Origin: Margaritifera margaritifera
Lineage: Eukaryota; Mollusca; Bivalvia; Unionida; Margaritiferidae
Direction of reading: 5' to 3'
Length of the DNA: 64,000 bases
Assembly (NCBI GenBank): GCA_029931535.1
Contig: JAQPZY010001675.1
Coordinates: forward strand, 2,106,001 to 2,170,000
Both the position numbers and the translations under genes were made by a program. Position 1 is the stretch's first letter; each line of letters starts with the position of its first letter. Below, in pieces: positions 35,986 through 48,772 of this stretch. The notes under the pieces were generated by a model that had not been told where the DNA came from, searched no databases, and saw nothing but the letters and a program-made list of their open reading frames with translations.

Positions 35986-37942
35986 GATTATACATTTTCT
36001 CCAGAAGGCTGAATTTTTTGAACAATACAAAACAACTCTTTCCTTCTAAATAATCAGACGCTTTCAGCGGATAAGCCAGGATATCTCAAAGGAGGGGGTT
36101 GGGGTGTAAATGTGCGATGTACAAGGATGGATGGATAGAATTTCACGTCGCAATATTTAATGATAGCACTTAAAACCCAACCCTCAGTCTCTTCTCCGTT
36201 TCGGGCACTGCAGAACGGCGGGCTGGTTTAGCCATTGTTTTCCTATTTTCTGTGTCAAGTACGCTTAGCTGTAATCTTACTCAAGCCAATGAAACTAGCA
36301 CCAGACACATCTGTCACCTAAGTCAATTAATACCCGAAAGTAATAAAAAAAACGTACACTACATCCATCGGTGACATACATTAAAGGTCACGTCAAATCC
36401 AATACATTTCACTACGTGTACGAAACACTTTTTGACAAGCGCCGAATTGCTATTGCCAGTTGATTAGAATTTTCAAATTATCATTTTGTTAACTCAGTAA
36501 GGTGAGTGAATACCAATAAAACAATCAGTTCTGCTTACTGGCTTGAGTAATTAGGCCGTGATTTCAGTTAACATGTGATAAGATGTGTAAAATTGTTATT
36601 AAACGGTTCAGGAGATTTATCAAGCTAAACTGAAAAGACCCTTAGCAAATGCAGTTTGGGAACAGTTTTTGCTATATTTCCTGCTGTTATTACTATATGT
36701 AGATTATTTTAACTGCCTGTAGCGGTCATTGGGTGGAACGGTGTTTTGATAAATCATATAGCATCAAAATTTCAACCCTCTTATGAGACGCACAATTGTA
36801 TCTTACAATAAATTGTACTCTACATTGTTTTAGTGCTGAAAAATCATACTCGACCCCACCTCAACCTCAAATTACAGCGCCCCCTACCCATAGTAAATAC
36901 TGACCACTTCCTTACCAACCGTATTATATCCATAGAGTCAATTTCGTTGTACCTTGTATCCTGTTAGTGTTCCTTAAATCTACTTTGCAAGATGTTTGAA
37001 TTTTTAGGCTTACTCATGGTAAAATGTTGTAGCTCAAAGAGCCATGCTATTGTACCTGTGGATATTGCCTTTACAAAGGATTTTGCATTGGCTTTCAGAA
37101 AATATACATCACAAAAAGCCTACTTTCTGTATATCTGTTTCGTAGTAGATGGCATTGCTAGGTACTATGTCACAAGATTTCTAGAACAGCTTTTGTATTC
37201 GGTCATATACAAGTACTGACCTGTTAAAGAGCTCTGATAAATACCTTGGTACGATTCTTATTAATACTTTCACCCATTCGTACATCGAAAAATTGAAGTA
37301 AAAATACAAATGTAAGATTTGTATGACATCAGAAAATAAAATGGTATTCGTTTTTCCATCCCAACTAATATATAGAAAAACCGAATAGATACCTGATAAT
37401 GTCTCTTAAAAAGATCTGGTATAGTCGTTGAGAACACGAATTAATCTCGACGTCTTTAAAGTTCCGGTATTCGTATAATCGATAATTAGGCAAATAAGAC
37501 TTAATTCAGTTCCTTGCTGCTCTTCTTTCTATGATGTCTGTTTAATCCAGTTTCACTTAAGGGAAACTTTCGTCATATATTGTAATATATAAAAAAACAT
37601 ACCTTGTATTATGATAACGAAAATGTTTACAATCTTGAAGGAAATCGGTATTTGTGATGACATTTTTGACTAAGCGGTTATTACATAAGAAGCATTCGGT
37701 AAATTTGGAAACGATACCTATCATTGCCACTTAAACCATTGAACTTGTTTAGGAATCATAAGGTACAAATATTTAGTACAGATATTTCGTAGATTGGAAA
37801 TCAATCATTGTTTCAGCAGAAGTCGATCGAACACCAGCTTCCACATGCATTCCTTCACATTTTACGAGAGTGAGAGAATAATGTGGAAATCAAAATATCT
37901 TTTGTCTTCAGATATCATAAAAATAGCAATCATTTATAGATT
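35986..37942. other. non-coding stretch
   Basis: No recognisable feature. The 75-codon frame at 36992-37219 (plus) has no motif I know. Confidence 0.4.
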
Positions 37943-38245
37943 GTATTCAGTGTAAAGTATCCGTGGTGCATACTGTCCTGTGTTCAGTGTAAAGTATTCG
38001 TGGTGCATACTGTCCTGTGTTCAGTGTAAAGTATTCGTGGTGCATACTGTCCTGTGTTCAGTGTAAAGTATCCGTGGTGCATACTGTCCTGTGTTCAATG
38101 TAAAGTATCCGTGGTGCATACTGTCCTGTGTTCAGTGTACATCATTCGTGGTTCATACTGTCATGTATTCAGTGTAAAGTATTCGTGGTGCATACTGTCC
38201 TCTGTATTCAGTATAAAGTATCCGTAGTGCATACTGTCCTGTATT
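37943..38245 (+). repeat. 37-bp minisatellite, about 8 copies
   Basis: Unit TGTTCAGTGTAAAGTATTCG plus TGGTGCATACTGTCCTG. Copies alternate TATTCG and TATCCG. Confidence 0.92.
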
Positions 38246-41032
38246 TCTCGGTAAATAAAGTGTTTACAAAGCATATTCGGCTGACATATATTCAGAAACA
38301 TATGAACCTTTCAACTAGACGCAGAGGTGGGAGGAATCAAGTCAACATATATTTGCTGATAATTTATATTTACCAAGCAGTGAAAAATCGACTTTATTAC
38401 AGTTTTGCGGTTTTTACAAGCTGTACATGAGAGAAACAATGTGATATGTGGACTTCCTTGGAGACGAACGAAAGCTTTAGTGCTATGCTTCAAATTATCT
38501 AACGCGCACTAGAGGCAATCCCACCTTTCTAAGACGGTGCTTTATTTTCACTAGACCGAATCATTGGATGTCAAAGAAAATCTTCAACACGTCCATCCCT
38601 ACATCATGTAATTCTTTCCAGCAAATAAATTCATTCGGAGAATTTAGGTATACTTTGATATTAATTCATTTTATTGGTAGAAGTAAACCATTAGCTTTGT
38701 TATCGTGCAGATCTCACGGTAGAATTAAGAGGCCATATTGCCTATAAGTGGGATGGCGCCATATTTGATTCGGTTCATCCCCTAGGAATTTTTACAAATT
38801 AGACATTTGATCTTCTCACAACCACGGTTGAAGATTCTGTGTTTGCTGCTTGTATGAGGAATTTACATATAAAGTAGTGCAACTCTGTGGTGCGATAATA
38901 CACAACCAGGATAAATTAAAACAATGTTACGCTGTAACTATGGTGTACAATCTATTATCCCAGAGTTTATATATAATTGTATCATCTTTTTAGGTAATAA
39001 ATATCAAATTAATGCTTTCCTGACAAAAAGTGTAAGATTTTTGTAAACATGTCTTCCAGATATTTTACGTTGTCAGAACTGGTCTGCGTTAGAGGGGTTG
39101 CTTTTTACCTGGTTCTTTTAATTTTTGAAAGTACGTGCAGATTCAAATAAACACTTATACTAATGCAAGGAAGGATTTTAAAAGCTCAGCGAGTAAATAT
39201 TTTTGTGAACACTGTTTGCTACAGTGTAAATATTCAAAGATGTATAGCAAGTTCTACATGTGTTCAGTATCATTTGATTAGAACCTAAATCTTGCCTTTG
39301 ATACTTGAAAGTTTATATGTCTCATTCCTTACAACATATATATTTGGAATAGATGTTTAATTGAAAATTGTATCATCGACGCAAAAACCCACCACCACCC
39401 ACCCCCTTTGATTGATACCATATTCCATATGGAACTTGATGCCAGCACTCAAGGTCATGCATTATGGGTAATACGGTGAATTTTACTTTACATTCAGGTT
39501 ATAAATCATTATACCTGTCTTTTGTAGTCGATACAAGATCATGGCAAGGTGTTAAAATATATTTTATAGAGTTACATTTACATTTTTTATACAATAAACA
39601 TTTCTGCGCGAGTTTTAAGTTTGAAATTATATAACACTTTTTAAAACTGTCAATTGTTCATAAACACGCACGTGAAATTTATGTCTGTTAATAGTTCACG
39701 CTTAAACAAGTTCTTCGATGAAAATAAAGCAAGCGTTTACTTCTGTATGGATTTAGAAACACGATTGAAGCAATGTCGCGTTTCCAGATGCTTTGTCAAC
39801 GACAAAAGCCATACATGGTCATTGTACAATTTGAATCGAGAACCCACTATTTGGCAATGATAATCGCTCTTTACGTCATGAAAGTTTAATGACAATTTCA
39901 AGCTATGCTAGGGATCAACCCTAATTTATCTGCAATTATGATGATAATTTGAGACTAGTTACTCCAATCTTTAAATACATAAATTGACGTTAGACTGGTT
40001 TGTTGATCAAATCGTAACAGACAATTATTACTCGATTAACGTAATAAGAAGAACCAGTTCCAATTTCCTGGTTGGGTTTTGATAAAGAACCGTCAACTTC
40101 ATACATACTCTGGACAAAAAGACACGTGTGCTCGTAACTGTATTCATTATCAACCGAAATATGTGGGTGGAACACAAATTTATCTTACTATAACACAATA
40201 TTTATATATAAATCACATCTAAATATAGGGTAAAATATAAATTAAAATAATTTCATGCGAAGTGCCCGGTTCCCCTAAATACTTTGGAAATAATGTAACA
40301 TAGAATAGGATTTCATCTGAGCAATAAATTCAACGGTTTGCAAACAAAATTTTCGTTCTTTCAAAAGTACGTCATACACGTTTTCATTTATAACAGCAGT
40401 AAACTGAAATATAATGTACATAGATTTAAATTCATTCAATTAGCTGCTGGGTGATCAGTTAAGATTATATGACGTCCTTGATTTGTAAACTATCCGTTGC
40501 AGCATATTTGGTGTTAAAATTGTTAAATTATTTAGAAATTTGGAGTCATGAGGCACATTAGTGAGAGCACGGGAGACAGATTTAAAAACAACAACAACAA
40601 ACAAACAAAACAAAACAAAAACAAAACAACAACAGCAAAAGTCGATACTACAGATGAAACAATAATATTTCACTCGGCGAAACGTTATAGCATGGAACAG
40701 CGTCCCAGATCGAGGCTACGTAAGTGTCTTCCTTTGAGAGAAGGTCAGAAGCATACCGAAATGATATAAGTATAAAATGTTACTTCACTGCCGATATACA
40801 CATTCATCGCTTTGAAAATTGTCACAAATCAAAAACAGACTTCTGAAGGGCAATTGTATATAGAGGCGTCCATTACTTACATATGAATACCTATCCTCAG
40901 TTTGATGTTCCTTGACTGGGCATGAACTTCAATTTCATAAGATGAAGAATTTCCAGATAATTATCAGACAATTCGATTTCTGACATATTCGTCTTCATAC
41001 CCCTGTATCATTTTCAGGAATTTGTTTTTAAA
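38246..41032. other. non-coding stretch
   Basis: About 2.8 kb with no recognisable gene or repeat beyond short A/C-rich runs (40590-40640). Confidence 0.4.
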
Positions 41033-41232
41033 GGTTTCGTTAATTTATTTGCCGAATACTAGGATAGTTGACGAATCAAAACTTTCGTTCATTTATATGC
41101 CGAATACAACAATAGTTGACGAATCATAACTTTCGTTCATGTATATGCCGAATACAACGATAGTTGACGAATGATAACTTTCATTCATTTATATGCCAAA
41201 TACAACAATAGTTGACGAATGATAACTTTCGA
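41033..41232 (+). repeat. 48-bp minisatellite, about 4 copies
   Basis: ATAGTTGACGAAT recurs at 41064, 41112, 41160 and 41208. Confidence 0.93.
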
Positions 41233-41265
41233 GAAATTACTACACGTTTTATTCAATAGACAATG

Positions 41266-41506
41266 GGAGCCCCGGGTGGCCGCGTGGTCTAAGGCGTTCG
41301 CCTTTACCGATCACTACCATCTCACCTCTGTCCGCGCGGGTTCGAGTCTTGGGATCGGCCAATGTAGTTATGTGAGAGAGCTTACCAGTAGTTTCCGGTG
41401 GGTCGGTGGATCTTCCCGGAATTTTTCCGGGTTCTTCCTCCACCAGATATACAGATATTATGTGCTGAAAAAAGGCGTTAAGCCCATAAAACCAAATCAA
41501 ACCAAA
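41266..41506 (+). mobile_element. full-length tRNA-derived SINE with 13-bp target duplications
   Basis: The head GCCCCGGGTGGCCGCGTGGT carries a good A box (TGGCCGCGTGG, 41277-41287). The B box GGTTCGAGTCT is at 41339-41349. The body contains the TTCCTCCACCAGATATACAGAT and GGCGTTAAGCCC segments, and the A/C-rich tail is ACCAAATCAAACCAAA. Perfect direct repeats TCAATAGACAATG flank it at 41253-41265 and 41507-41519. They prove a retrotransposition event and set both ends. The intact boxes and identical flanks indicate a relatively young insertion. The GC content is far above the surroundings. Confidence 0.93.
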
Positions 41507-41519
41507 TCAATAGACAATG

Positions 41520-42483
41520 CACCCATTCACTAACAATAAGGACGCGGCCTCTATTTTAAAACTGTAATAATCATTACTGGCTGTTCCTTCTGCAAATATA
41601 AACGATGATAACATAGAAAACAATTTTTTTTAAAACTTAAAATGAAATAAATGAAAAAATGCCAGTGTTGGTCAAATTGATTCAACTAAAATGGGGTTGG
41701 ACATTTTTAGATTTGTCTACTAATTTCCACGCCAAATCTATTTGTATGCAGTCAAAGTGAAGTATACAGACTAAGCGTTTGTCTCTCTGTATGTTACAGT
41801 AAGATCGTAAACCAGGGATTTTGCGAAATCACTTCAACTTGCCGTATATTGACGGAATCCCCTAATTCACTCAGGGGTTCTTGAAATCACTGACAATGTT
41901 AGGAAATGCTCGAAATTACTGACATTTTATGGTGCACACTACACCAAGTTACTGGCAAGTATTCTCGCAAACTTTCCCGTCTACCAATTCAGTAAAACTT
42001 TTTTTGCGATGTAGTTGATTGTTATGAAAAGTGAACTGGATTCCTGATAACGACTATTTTAGTGTCATTGAGACTGTGGAAAACAGGGTAAATACGTTTA
42101 CAAAGAACATACAATAATGTTACCAATTATCAACGTTAGTTAGTGGAAAATAATTTATTGTTGATTTTCTGACATTATGTTGATATATCTTAAAGTGAAT
42201 TGTTTGAAACAAATTGGAAATACTTACCTTACAAAATAGTGTAAATTAGTAAACATTTAAAATGTTATTGAGTGTAAAAAGAATTTCAAAATGTTACTAG
42301 AGATTTCATTAAAAATACTAGGTCTAACAAGAAAATTACAGTACATTTTAGTAAAACATAAAAAAATCAGTGTACATTTGAGTAAATTAGGGTCACAATT
42401 CCATCTTTTCATCTTTACCACAGTTAGAAATTTGCTACGATACAGTAATTTCAGTCTTAGTGGGAAAATATATAGAAACAACA
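41520..42483. other. non-coding stretch
   Basis: No recognisable feature. Confidence 0.4.
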
Positions 42484-42812
42484 AGTATTATTACGTAAAA
42501 CAATAAGGTATTATTTACATAAAAACAACAGGTATTATTTACATAAAAACAGGTATTATTTACATAAAAACAACAGGTATTATTTACATAAAAACAAGTA
42601 TTATTTACATAAAAACAACAGGTATTATTTACATAAAAACAACAGGTATTATTTACATAAAAACAGGTATTATTTACATAAAAACAACAGGTATTATTTA
42701 CATAAAAACAACAGGTATTATTGACATAAAAACAGGTATTATTTACATAAAAACAACAGGTATTATTTACATAAAAACAACAGGTATTATTTACATAACA
42801 ACAATAAGGTAT
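42484..42812 (+). repeat. 24/21-bp minisatellite with higher-order pattern
   Basis: Long units (CAACAGGTATTATTTACATA plus AAAA) and short units (CAGGTATTATTTACATAAAA plus A) differ by a 3-bp CAA deletion. The last two thirds follow a long-long-short pattern (about 69 bp), suggesting trimer duplication. Confidence 0.9.
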
Positions 42813-43017
42813 TCATGAATACCAGTACTATCACTATATTTGTTATTTTGGGCACCACGATTTAATAACATTATTATTATGTAATATATGATATATGTCG
42901 CTAAATGATTGAAAGTAATTTTGAAAGCGTAGATATGTACCTTTTTCAGGCTAAAATTAAAATATATGCCACGCACTGTTTGCATACATTTTTGTTTAAT
43001 ATATAATTATCAGTAGT

Positions 43018-43216
43018 AAATATTTTCATGGCTAGAAAATATAACTTAATGCTATTGCAAAATATAAAATATAACTTAATGCTATTGCAAAATAGAAAAG
43101 ATAAATTAATGTTATTGGAAAATAGAAAATATGAATTAATGCTATTGCAAAATAGAAAATATAACTTAATGCTATTACAAAATAGAAAATGTAAATAAAT
43201 GCAATCACAAAATAGA
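43018..43216 (+). repeat. 30-bp minisatellite, about 6 copies
   Basis: Unit GCTATTGCAAAATAGAAAAT plus ATAACTTAAT. The minus-strand open frame of 10-residue periods is an artefact. Confidence 0.9.
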
Positions 43217-44289
43217 GGTTTGGTCACACTTTGTATCGATCAATAAAAAGTGGGCATTTTAACTTGCAATAATTAACATCTTTTTTACACACCGTTTATT
43301 ACTTTGATACAAAATATAATGGGTTAAACACCAACTTATGAAAATGAATTTGTATGTTTTCTTTTCATTTGAATGTTGAAACTCTGTTTTTACCCCAAAC
43401 CATTCGTCGATCCTAATGATGTCCAAAAACCAATGCACAGATGTTCATTTGTTTTGTTGCATGCAACATCCTTTTAAGATCGGGACCTCTGCGGTTGCAA
43501 ATAAATCTTGAAAGTTTCACTTGCTTAAGTTAATTAGATCAAAAGATTATAACATCCCGTCCCCATTCCAATTAAGATTACCACAATGTCCATAAATTTA
43601 GGAAAATTCGAAGTAAATTAATATCCTGTGGTTTGGATAACAGATTTTGGTCAATGGCGAAAGAGGAATGATTTAGCTTGTCTTTCGCCAGACCAAACTT
43701 TTTCAAATAGCAAATCTAATTATACATCCTTAAAGACAATTTGAGTGTTTACCGAATCAGCGGGGAAATGACTTCCTTAATACATACATGATTTGATAGC
43801 GATCCCGAATTCTGTGATTGAGAAGACGAGCACAGCATCTGCCATATTATCATTTCAAAATTAACAAAGTCTGCACACACAAAAAGTTACAAAAAATGTT
43901 TCAACCGGCTGCATCCTTACAGCAACATCTGAAACAAAAAAACAAATGGTGGACACTTGCCATTAGAATGGAAGTTTTATGATTACCAAGTTGCTCAACT
44001 GCACACATTCGGTTGACTGGCGTCAACTGGGAATTTGTTGGCGAGACTCGTTGAATAGCTTAAGCATTCTCAAACTTTTTGAAATCTAAAAATGTCTACT
44101 TAATTATTTAAGATGTAATTTAATTAAATAGTTTATATTCATAAGCATGTACAGACTCATAGAATACATACTACACATATTGTGTAGATATCAAATATTA
44201 TATACACAACCTTAAACAAATATTCAAGAAATATAATCGTCAGAACTGGAAAGGAGAGGATGGACAAATATAAGCAATCTTTGTGACAA
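43217..44289. other. non-coding stretch
   Basis: No recognisable feature; probably includes the 3' flank of the retrotransposon that follows. Confidence 0.4.
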
Positions 44290-47140
44290 ATTACTCTAAA
44301 ACAAATTATATCTCTTATTTTAAGCGTTTCATAAACAAATTTAGCTAGTGAACATATTGTTTTCTAATTGCTAGAAGTTAACAATTGATTGTACTTATGC
44401 ATGCTTGATTTATTCCAGAAGTACTTTTTAATTAAGTTTACATGTAAGTTAGTATATACTGTACACACTTAAAGAAAAGGATATTTATCTTTAATATTAT
44501 TGTTGTCAGATAATATACAATATCTTTCACTTCTATCGATTCTATTGCTTCCATATCTCTTAGTTTTAATTATCAAATTATGAAAGTTAACTCGAAGTTT
44601 TATCAAAGATGATCGATGTTTATGGTTACACAAGAATTTGAAATAATATTCGAGGCCGAAATCAGTTTTGATATGTTTATATAGACACATTTTGTCAGAA
44701 TTTTGTAATTTATTATTCCAGTCTGATAGGAAAGTATCTGTAATCCTTTGCTCAAAAATTGGACTAAACATGGAGTACTTTGGAGAATCGGGAAACATCA
44801 AAACTTCACCAAATCCAAATCTGTTTAATGTATCTATTAGGAGTGTAACCCAATTAATAGTATTATTTGATTCACTTTCAATAAATAACTGCCTGTATAT
44901 AGTACTCAGCATAATACTTACATAATATTTCATTCTAAGCCAATACTTAACTAATTTAACCAACAATAAGTACTTAAGTGGGATTTTTCGAAGCTCACCG
45001 TATACACCGACGTCAGAAGTAGATAGTTTTACATTTAGCAAATATTTTAAAAACATTCGTTGTACACGTTGAACTGCGTCAGCCTAGTGAAAACGCCAGA
45101 CCTCTGATGCGTAATTCAAAACTGGGACAATATATATATGAGTTTCAAACATTCATTATAATTTAAGTAACATGTTTCAAATTACAAATAGCATATTCAT
45201 TGCCTTCAGGTGTATTTTATTTTTATTTTTTTTATCAGCGAGTGCTTGCTGAGCTTTGAAGAATTTTCCATTGCTCGAGAAAACAAGACCAAGGTAATGC
45301 AATTTTTTAGCCTCATCAATATTATTTCTGGCTATATTCCATACTTCGTCTTGTCTTAATGGGCCACCTTTTCTAATGACCATGACCATGACAATTCTTT
45401 TATCAAGGTTAATATTTAGATTCCATTTATTACAGTTATCGTGCAAGTTATCCATGAGCTTTTTAAACCCTCAATATTTTCTGAAAATAAAACTAAATCG
45501 TCAGCAAACAGTGTCAAAAATAAAGACAACTCGTCTAACTCTATACAGATATCTCCCATAGATTGTAATGATGTTTCTAGATCTTCAATAAATAACGAAA
45601 ATAGTATCAGTGATAAAACTGCACCTTGTATCAAACCTATTCCATACTCAAAAATGTACCCCAATTAAAACACATGATTTAACTACACTGTAAACAGAAC
45701 GAAAAACATTTAACATTTTGCCATTGACACAAAAGCTGAGTAAAACGTATTACACTGAGTTTAATATTTATTAATCAAACAATGTAAAACAAAAATAACG
45801 TCAGTAGTTCCCACTTCTTTCATTAAACCAAAGTGTGCATCTGCTAGTTTGTCATTTTCCTCCACCCAATTCAAAAGTCTTTCATTAAAAATACTGGTGA
45901 ATAATTTTGAAAAGGGACTTAGTAAAGTAATACCTCTATAAATTCCTGTATTACAAGCATCACCAGACTTAAAAATAGGAAAATGGCCACTATCGAATAT
46001 TGCATTAAATAATTTACATTTATATGATCTAAGTATATCCACTCCGTTTGTGAAATACTCATTCAAATGATAATCATTGATATGCTGTTTCGAAGTTTTG
46101 AGAGTTCTTATCGCTTTTGTAATGTCATCCTCTGTTATTTGTTTATCTAGTTCTTCAAAGATCTTCCCTTGACCCAGTAAATCATTTTCATATATCTCGT
46201 AAGAAAAAAAAAATCATTCGTTTCCTCATTTGGAATGGCTTCGTTTTGATTGTACAAAATACTTAAATATTGGAATAATTGGTCAGGCGAAACACTTTCA
46301 GCAGAAGTCACATTTTTGCTTTTCTTAAAGAAATTACAAATTTTCCATGGATTAGAACTGCAAAAGGCATAGACCCAGATCTGCCGTTGCATAATGCGCC
46401 GGCAGATCTGGGTCTATGCAGTTTGTAAAGACTAATCAGTAGAACAAACAACATAGACCCCGATCTGCCGGCGCATTATGCGACGGCAGCTCAGAGTCTA
46501 TGTTGCTTGCATTTGGACCCGAGTTATACGCGAGTATAGACGGTATACTACCATATTTGATATACAGTTGTCAAAAGGGGCCTGGTTATTTCAAATCCTT
46601 TAGGAAATGCAGCATCAGGTTGCGGTTCCCATTTGTGCCTAATTTTAATATATTCAGCGTTTACGTAATGAGAATCAAAAACGCTACTTTTTAAAGCAAA
46701 CTCTAATGGTGAATGATCAGAATGAGTTGTAATATCGTGGACATAAAAATCGGAAAGTAATGAAGCATTACTATCAAAAAGTCAAATATAGTCTATAACA
46801 CTACATCCACGAGGACCTGTGTAGGTAAATTTATCAATCTCACGGTCCCTAAATAGCCTACCATTACCTATTCTCAATCCAGTTGTTTTACATAAATAAC
46901 GCAAGCAATTACCAAATACTTTTTTGTACCTTTGTCCATAGAAACTAGCATATTATCATTATCGTTATCAATATCAAATTCGATATGGTTTTGTATTGGA
47001 ACAAGGGCCATTGGTTCAATAAAATCAGGTTTTGCAGTTGTTCTGTCATTTAAATGGTATAATATCATAGCCTTCGGATTTGTACTTATTTACATCACTC
47101 TGTATTTCATCAAAAATATTAGTTGTTAAGAAGTTTATAT
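44290..47140 (-). pseudogene. non-LTR retrotransposon (EEP endonuclease + reverse transcriptase), 5'-truncated
   Basis: Read on the minus strand from about 47140: the endonuclease C-terminal half (DLNDRTTAKPDFIE near 47045; YTGPRGCSVIDYI near 46800; HSDHSPLEF near 46710). A gap with the insertion at 46359-46511 follows. Next are a linker (SSNPWKICNFFKK), the RT fingers (YRGITLLSPFSKLFTSIFNE near 45930), the RT catalytic box LFADDLVLFSE (45497-45508 for FADD), the thumb, and a C-terminal domain (44469-45056) with RSSLIKLRVNFHNLIIKT and a degenerate Cys region. It ends near FVYETLKIRD (about 44300). Stops and frameshifts split the ORF. It differs in sequence from the fragment at 27-28.7 kb, so it is a different family. 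Confidence 0.88.
46359..46511. mobile_element. foldback-like insertion of two ~52-bp palindromes
   Basis: Two copies of a near-perfect palindrome lie at about 46371-46422 (CATAGACCCAGATCTGCCG...CGGCAGATCTGGGTCTATG) and 46452-46503. They are separated by 29 bp and each is centred on GCATAATGC or its complement. Outer ends TGCAAAAGGCATAGAC and GTCTATGTTGCTTGCA form imperfect inverted termini. The block interrupts the retrotransposon between its endonuclease and RT parts, so it probably inserted there. GC content is much higher than in the host element. Confidence 0.65.
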
Positions 47141-47192
47141 GTTGTTGATGACTCTGGTGGCAGATAATGAAAACAAATAAGGATATTTTTTT

Positions 47193-47590
47193 AAATAAAC
47201 TATTCCTTTCTAAATACAAACTTGTATTGTCCTTAAAAAAGACTATTTCTTTCTAAATACAAACTTGTATTTTCCCTAAAATACACTATTCCTTTCTAAC
47301 TACAATCTTGATTTTTTCCCTAAAATAAACTATTCCTTTCTCAATACAAACTTGTATTTTCTCTAAAATAAACTATTCCTTTCTAAATATAAACTTGTAT
47401 TTTCCTTAAAAATAAACTATTCCTTTCTAAATACAAACTTGTATTTTCCTTAAAATAAACTATTCCTTTCTAAATACAAACTTGTATTTTCCTTAAAATA
47501 AACTATTCCTTTCCAAATAAAAATTTGAAATCGCGACAATATTTACCATTTAGGCTGAGTAATTTAGAGGAACTTGATCGGCAAAACATA
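47193..47590 (+). repeat. 43-bp minisatellite plus flank, left arm of large inverted repeat
   Basis: About 7-8 copies of AAATAAACTATTCCTTTCTA plus AATACAAACTTGTATTTTCCTTA (period 43) are followed by a unique 69-bp flank ending in GAACTTGATCGGCA. A run of C and then AT sequence follow. The array and flank are the reverse complement of 48771-49470. Confidence 0.92.
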
Positions 47591-48694
47591 CCCCCCCCCC
47601 CCAATATATATATAATGGCATTCAATTCTTCAAATAATAAAAATACACTCCCCAGCTCACTGCTAATCCAAACTGAAGCAAATACACAATGTAAAATGTG
47701 TAAAAACGAACCGAAGTCAGAAGAAAAAGCCTCTAAAACCACGCACGCGTACACCAGGAGGGATTTCTTACAAAGAATTCATGGCCCACTTGGAAACGTG
47801 ATTCAAAAGTAATAAATGCAAATAATTATGTCTAATCTTGGCTAAGTGGATGGAAAGTGAATAATTGTCAAAATTGGTGCACTACATAATTTATTGCAGC
47901 TTTTGGCATATGGCTCTAAGGCTCGTGTTATATCTTGGAAACTCGCGCGTGATTTCCTCATTCAGTGAAAAGAGGTTGATGACTAAAACAGTATATTGTG
48001 GAAAATACATGATATTTTAACATGGAACACTGTTTTTAAATAATAAACAAAAAATGTTTCTACCCCGTAAAAATAAATTTTACTAATAAATGTAGAAGAA
48101 AGTTATGTTAACTCATCAGTGACAAAAATAACTGAATGTCCAGAAAAATGTGTATTTACTTACGTACGTACAAACCTATGTACATGGTACATATGTATTT
48201 CTGTATGTATCTATGTATGCATGTCTATCTGTCTATGTAGGTAGGTGTGCACATATCTATGTATGTTTGTATTTATGCAAGCATGGATATGTGGGTGGAT
48301 GGATAGATTGATGGATGTATGCACTGTAGGTAGGTGGATATATGTTTATAACTATCGTGGTTAATCCGTCCTTTGCAATATCTAAGTGCCTTTGAATCTA
48401 TCCGTTAGTCATTTGTCTATATGCCAGAAGCTTTCCAATCAAAATTTTTTAATTAACAAATGCCTTTAAAACGTCTTTCTATTTATCCACCAACGTAACT
48501 TTGTTCTTTGCCATGATATACCTCATTCTTGACTTTCCTCCTCTTCTTGAAAACGGACCTAGATGCTTTCAATATTTAGAAGTACCATTCTCTACGAATT
48601 CAATTTATAAATTGATTTAGAAATTATTTTTTTCTTTTTATTTTTGGACGAAAACTATTGGTAAATTATAAGATCTTAATGAATTCAAAATAAT

Positions 48695-48698
<4 letters not shown>
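47591..48698. other. spacer of the inverted repeat
   Basis: Contains a C run (47590-47602), an 80-codon open stretch on the plus strand to 47812 with no recognisable motif, and degenerate GTAT/GATG tetranucleotide repeats at about 48165-48345. I see no transposase. Confidence 0.5.

Positions 48699-48770
<72 letters not shown>
48699..48770 (+). repeat. (TA)n microsatellite
   Basis: About 36 TA units marking the inner edge of the right arm. Confidence 0.95.

Positions 48771-48772
<2 letters not shown>

Noticed and set aside
41219..41533. Plus- and minus-strand ORFs across 41.2-41.5 kb
   Set aside because: They are carried by a tRNA-derived SINE.
48165..48345. Possible regulatory or telomere-like repeat of GTAT/GATG words
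   Set aside because: Degenerate tetranucleotide drift without a regular unit.
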